A stretch of 21,822 bases of DNA. Source: Candidatus Pelagibacter sp. Lineage in GTDB: Bacteria > Pseudomonadota > Alphaproteobacteria > Pelagibacterales > Pelagibacteraceae. The notes beneath the pieces are model-generated. The model was not told the DNA's origin and searched no databases. It saw only the letters and a list, made by a program, of their open reading frames with translations. Shown one piece after another: positions 19,242 to 21,822 of this stretch (within the stretch, counting starts at the first letter, position 1; each line of letters begins with the position of its first letter). A program made the translations under genes and the position numbers. The stretch is taken from the NCBI GenBank assembly GCA_017880265.1, contig JAFJTK010000095.1, forward strand, positions 1 through 21,822, written 5' to 3'.

Positions 19242-19658
19242 TTACCTTTGTTTCAATGGTTCTGATATTAATGCAACTTTAGTAAAACCTGATCCAGACA
19301 ATAAACCCATGATCTCTAATACTCTTCCGTAGTTAATTGTTTTATCTCCTCTTACATAAATTCTTGTATCTGTTCTATTTTTTGAAACTGCCAATACTTT
19401 TGCAATTATGCTATCAAATTCAACTTTTGCCTCTTGAATGAATATCTCTCCTTTTGAGTTAATTGATAAAGTAAGTGGCTCCGCTTCTTCTGGTAGTGAA
19501 TCCGCTGAACTTTCTGGTAAATCTACTTGTACCCCAACCGTTAGTAAAGGTGCTGTTACCATAAAGATAATCAATAATACTAACATTACATCTACAAACG
19601 GAGTAACGTTAATCTCACTCATAGGCTCTTTTGATGAACGATTTAATTTAAACGCCAT
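19242..19658 (-). CDS. tolR: Biopolymer transport protein TolR (ExbD family)
   Basis: Inner-membrane component of the proton-driven TolQR motor. The 138 residues have one transmembrane segment (about 21-42) headed by INVTPFVDVMLVLLIIFMV, in which Asp23 is the conserved proton-carrying residue; a periplasmic domain follows. The ATG directly abuts the tolQ stop codon (TAA then ATG), implying coupled translation and matched stoichiometry. ExbD paralogues look alike; the tolQ-tolR-tolA-tolB-pal order identifies it as TolR. Confidence 0.96.
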   Translation of the reverse strand: MAFKLNRSSKEPMSEINVTPFVDVMLVLLIIFMVTAPLLTVGVQVDLPESSADSLPEEAEPLTLSINSKGEIFIQEAKVEFDSIIAKVLAVSKNRTDTRIYVRGDKTINYGRVLEIMGLLSGSGFTKVALISEPLKQR

Positions 19659-20333
19659 TTAAATTATTGTTAAAAATCTTTTTGAAAAATTTTCTAATTT
19701 TTGAGAATATTTTTGTGAGTCTCTGTTAAATTTATTATAAGCAACTACTGCAGGGATTGCAGCAAGTAGTCCTAAAGCTGTTGCAAATAAAGCCTCTGCT
19801 ATTCCAGGTGCTACAATTGCCAAACTTGTATTTCTTGAAATTGCTATTGATTGAAATGAATTCATTATACCCCACACAGTTCCAAATAATCCTATAAAAG
19901 GAGCTGTGGATCCAACTGTTGCTAAAAAAGTAAAACCTTTATCAATTTTGGACATCTGTTTTTCAATTCCAACTTCTAAGAAAGTGCTCATTCTTTCACT
20001 TAAATTGTTTTTAGATTTTTTTTTAAGCAAACTTTCCATGGCATCCTGAAAAACTACTGCCATAGGATCATCAACTTTAGTTGGTAAACTATTATAAAAT
20101 GTCTCTGCTGACTTAGAGTTCCAAAATTTTTCTTCAAATTCTTCTGAAGATTTATTAATTCTTCTGAATAATCTAATTTTATCTATTATTACTGCCCATG
20201 AATAAATTGAGCAAACTATCAAAATAATCATCACTGATTTAACAATTATATCAGCCCTTAAAAACAGACTCATTAAAGAAAAATCAGTGTTAGCACCCAA
20301 TCCTACTGCCTGTGATGTGATATCAGCTTCCAT
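19659..20333 (-). CDS. tolQ: Biopolymer transport protein TolQ (ExbB/MotA family)
   Basis: Proton-channel subunit of the TolQR motor that energises TolA. The 224 residues have three transmembrane segments (about 29-49, 133-156 and 175-200), with a large cytoplasmic loop between the first two. The MotA/ExbB signature around TVGSTAPFIGLFGTVWGIM (139-157) is strongly conserved. It heads the tol cluster, 51 bases after the RuvC-like gene. In many proteobacteria ybgC (a thioesterase) precedes tolQ; it is absent here. A weak GAAGAG lies upstream of the ATG. Confidence 0.97.
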   Translation of the reverse strand: MEADITSQAVGLGANTDFSLMSLFLRADIIVKSVMIILIVCSIYSWAVIIDKIRLFRRINKSSEEFEEKFWNSKSAETFYNSLPTKVDDPMAVVFQDAMESLLKKKSKNNLSERMSTFLEVGIEKQMSKIDKGFTFLATVGSTAPFIGLFGTVWGIMNSFQSIAISRNTSLAIVAPGIAEALFATALGLLAAIPAVVAYNKFNRDSQKYSQKLENFSKRFLTII

Positions 20334-20384
20334 TATTAACTCTTCACACTTAAATGTGTCATGAATTTGTCTTAATATTTTTCT

Positions 20385-20879
20385 CTATTCTTCAATTTTA
20401 TAAGTTTCATAATAAAAACTTGCTATTAAAATAGCATCAGCTTTATTAGAGTCTTTTTTTCTAGATAATTGCCCTGAAAAATAGGGAAAAATCTCAATAG
20501 CTCTTGTTCTACTTGCATCTTTTTCGGAATTTATGAGATTAAAATATTTTTTCCATTTTGCAGGTCTTACAAAGTACATTGGCAATTGCATTGCAGAACA
20601 AATCCCCTTCAAAATCCCAAATGATTGACCAAAGTTAAACATACTGGTTACACCTTGGCCTGGCATAGCAGATACTTGCTCTATAATTACTTTTACATCT
20701 TTTTTATCCAACTTTTTAATTCTAAATAATATTTCGTTAAAAATTTGAGAACCATTGACTTGTTTTTTATTTTTTTTTCCTTCAGTCATTGTGGGCATTT
20801 CAACTACATCAATTATTTTTCCATCTTGAAAGAAACATATTGATCCTGAAATACCTGGGTCAATTCCAATTATAAGCAT
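20385..20879 (-). CDS. RuvC-family Holliday-junction resolvase, phage/plasmid-like type
   Basis: Probable endonuclease of the RuvC (RNase H-like) fold, 164 residues. Acidic residues fit the RuvC active site: Asp7 in IGIDPG, Glu67 in VIIEQV, and Asp143 and Asp148 in KKDSNKADA. However, the middle reads AMPGQGVTSMFNFGQSFG (71-88) and VRPAKWKKYF (104-113). From memory these are features of the short RuvC-like resolvases of phages and plasmids rather than of cellular RuvC (usually 165-190 residues with the VFxNRNPxST type of motif). It occupies the usual ruvC place after yebC, overlapping it by one base (TAATG), but ruvA and ruvB do not follow. Resolvase activity is inferred, not shown. Confidence 0.82.
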   Translation of the reverse strand: MLIIGIDPGISGSICFFQDGKIIDVVEMPTMTEGKKNKKQVNGSQIFNEILFRIKKLDKKDVKVIIEQVSAMPGQGVTSMFNFGQSFGILKGICSAMQLPMYFVRPAKWKKYFNLINSEKDASRTRAIEIFPYFSGQLSRKKDSNKADAILIASFYYETYKIEE

Positions 20880-21604
20880 TAATTATTTTCAAAGTTTGCG
20901 TTTGAAAAAACATTTTGCACATCATCATCGTCTTCCAATGACTCCAAAAATTCAATTACAGTTTCTTGCTTATCTTTAACAACATTAGCATTATTTAGTG
21001 CAACCCACTCTATTTCTGTTGAAATAAAATTTGCAACTACTGTTTCTAATTTTTTTTTAACGTTATAGATATCACTCATAGGGCATTGAATTTCGTGAAA
21101 TTCATCATGAGAGATGCATTCATCAGCACCAGACTCAATTGCAAGTTCAAAAATTTTTTCATCAGAAATTTCTTTTTTATCAATTTTAATAATACCTAAT
21201 TGGCTAAAATTATGTGATGCAGATCCTTGTGTTCCTAAACTTCCACCACTTTTTTGAAATATAGTTCTAATATTTGAAGCTGTTCTATTTTTATTATCTG
21301 TCAATGCTTCTACGATCACTGCAATTTTATCTGGGCCAAATCCTTCGTACCTAAGATTTTCAAAACTAACTCCGGTTGCCGCAGAAGATTTATCAATTGC
21401 TCTTTCGATATTATCTTTTGGCATGTTGGCAGACCTTGCTGCCTGAATTGCAGATCTTAATCTTGGATTCATTGCCGGGTCTTTATCTCCAAGTTTTGCA
21501 GCAACTGTAATTTCTTTTGATAATTTTGAAAATATTTTAGAACGTTGCTTATCGGCTTTACCTTTTTTATGTTTAATTCCTGCCCAATGCGAATGTCCTG
21601 CCAT
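20879..21604 (-). CDS. yebC: YebC/PmpR-family protein (TACO1 family; probable translation or transcription factor)
   Basis: Widely conserved cytosolic protein; members have been described as transcriptional regulators, and more recently as ribosome-associated factors that help at polyproline stretches. The 241 residues start with the diagnostic MAGHSHWAGIKHKKGKADK and include NMPKDNIERAI and LTDNKNRTASNIRTIF; the C terminus is acidic (SLEDDDD). It starts four bases after the preceding phosphoesterase gene and overlaps the RuvC-like gene by one base. The yebC-ruvC neighbourhood is ancestral in proteobacteria. The family call is secure; its precise role is not settled by the sequence. Confidence 0.96.
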   Translation of the reverse strand: MAGHSHWAGIKHKKGKADKQRSKIFSKLSKEITVAAKLGDKDPAMNPRLRSAIQAARSANMPKDNIERAIDKSSAATGVSFENLRYEGFGPDKIAVIVEALTDNKNRTASNIRTIFQKSGGSLGTQGSASHNFSQLGIIKIDKKEISDEKIFELAIESGADECISHDEFHEIQCPMSDIYNVKKKLETVVANFISTEIEWVALNNANVVKDKQETVIEFLESLEDDDDVQNVFSNANFENN

Positions 21605-21608
21605 AATT

Positions 21609-21822
21609 TTAATGTGTATTTTTTAATTGAGCTCCAAAAATATAACTTTCAATGTTTATTGCTAATCCTGTATTTATATTACATTCAACGATAACGCCAC
21701 TTAAAGTCGCCTCACCAATTGCAGGAAAATGTTTAACAGAATTTTTTTTTAAAAATCTATTTAGTGAATTCTCTGCATTCATGCCAATAACTGAGTTGTA
21801 ATCTCCACACATACCAGCATCA
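21609..21822 (-). CDS. YmdB-family metallophosphoesterase (TIGR00282 type), C-terminal fragment
   Basis: Only the last 71 or so codons are in the window; the frame is open to the edge and the 5' part lies outside. The visible segment DAGMCGDYNSVIGM and the following leucine/phenylalanine-rich stretch resemble the C-terminal part of YmdB-like phosphoesterases (typically DxGMTGPYDSVIG), which act on 2',3'-cyclic or cyclic dinucleotides in the characterised Bacillus protein. The methionine at 21812 is internal to this motif. Catalytic metal-binding residues would be upstream and cannot be checked. It is probably the first or an early gene of the yebC unit. Confidence 0.72.
   Translation of the reverse strand, partial: DAGMCGDYNSVIGMNAENSLNRFLKKNSVKHFPAIGEATLSGVIVECNINTGLAINIESYIFGAQLKNTH

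Noticed and set aside
20341..20365. Small inverted repeat ACAC...GTGT between the RuvC-like gene and tolQ
   Set aside because: Only four base pairs with a mismatched interior and no T run; not enough for a terminator or operator.

Overview
The window is a gene-dense, very AT-rich stretch of core bacterial chromosome. Gene content, gene order and base composition point to an alphaproteobacterium with a streamlined genome. I infer a SAR11/Pelagibacterales member ('Candidatus Pelagibacter'-like). The reasons are intergenic gaps of mostly 0-90 bases, lysine/asparagine/isoleucine-rich proteins, few Shine-Dalgarno sequences, and classical alphaproteobacterial blocks (xseB-ispA-dxs; rluD-rpoH; tolQRAB-pal-cpoB-tilS-ftsH-folP-glmM). 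I see no insertion sequence, prophage block, CRISPR array or integron, and no stretch over 300 bases without a gene.

Layout. Bases 1-405 (+) hold the 3' end of aroC (chorismate synthase). It converges on the minus-strand operon xseB-ispA-dxs (3430-412), which covers exonuclease VII small subunit and early isoprenoid synthesis. Only 20 bases away on the plus strand begin a Sua5/TsaC tRNA-modification enzyme, then an ABC-2 exporter ATPase and permease (3451-5899). A minus-strand tRNA-Arg(UCG) with encoded CCA sits two bases from the permease stop. Next come rluD and rpoH (6002-7917, +). rpoH converges on purA so tightly that the two stop codons overlap.

Everything from 7914 to the right end is on the minus strand. 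In transcription order it is: a YmdB-family phosphoesterase (cut by the window edge), yebC, a RuvC-like resolvase, tolQ, tolR, tolA-like, tolB, pal, a rho-independent terminator, cpoB, tilS, ftsH, folP, glmM, thiD, purA. Tol-Pal and CpoB link the outer membrane to peptidoglycan and division. TilS, FtsH, FolP, GlmM, ThiD and PurA form a housekeeping string whose last members overlap by 1 or 4 bases, suggesting translational coupling.

Most notable points: (1) the gene in the ruvC position encodes a RuvC-fold enzyme that looks like the phage/plasmid type, and ruvA, ruvB and ybgC, usual neighbours in relatives, are missing from this spot; (2) pal alone carries a canonical Shine-Dalgarno and is bracketed by a predicted leader hairpin and a terminator, which suggests it is expressed as a separate, stabilised message; (3) three A11-A12 tracts lie in non-conserved linkers or extensions of folP and tsaC and could cause polymerase slippage. 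I found no convincing new multi-gene system; the region is mainly well-conserved core genome with unusual compaction.
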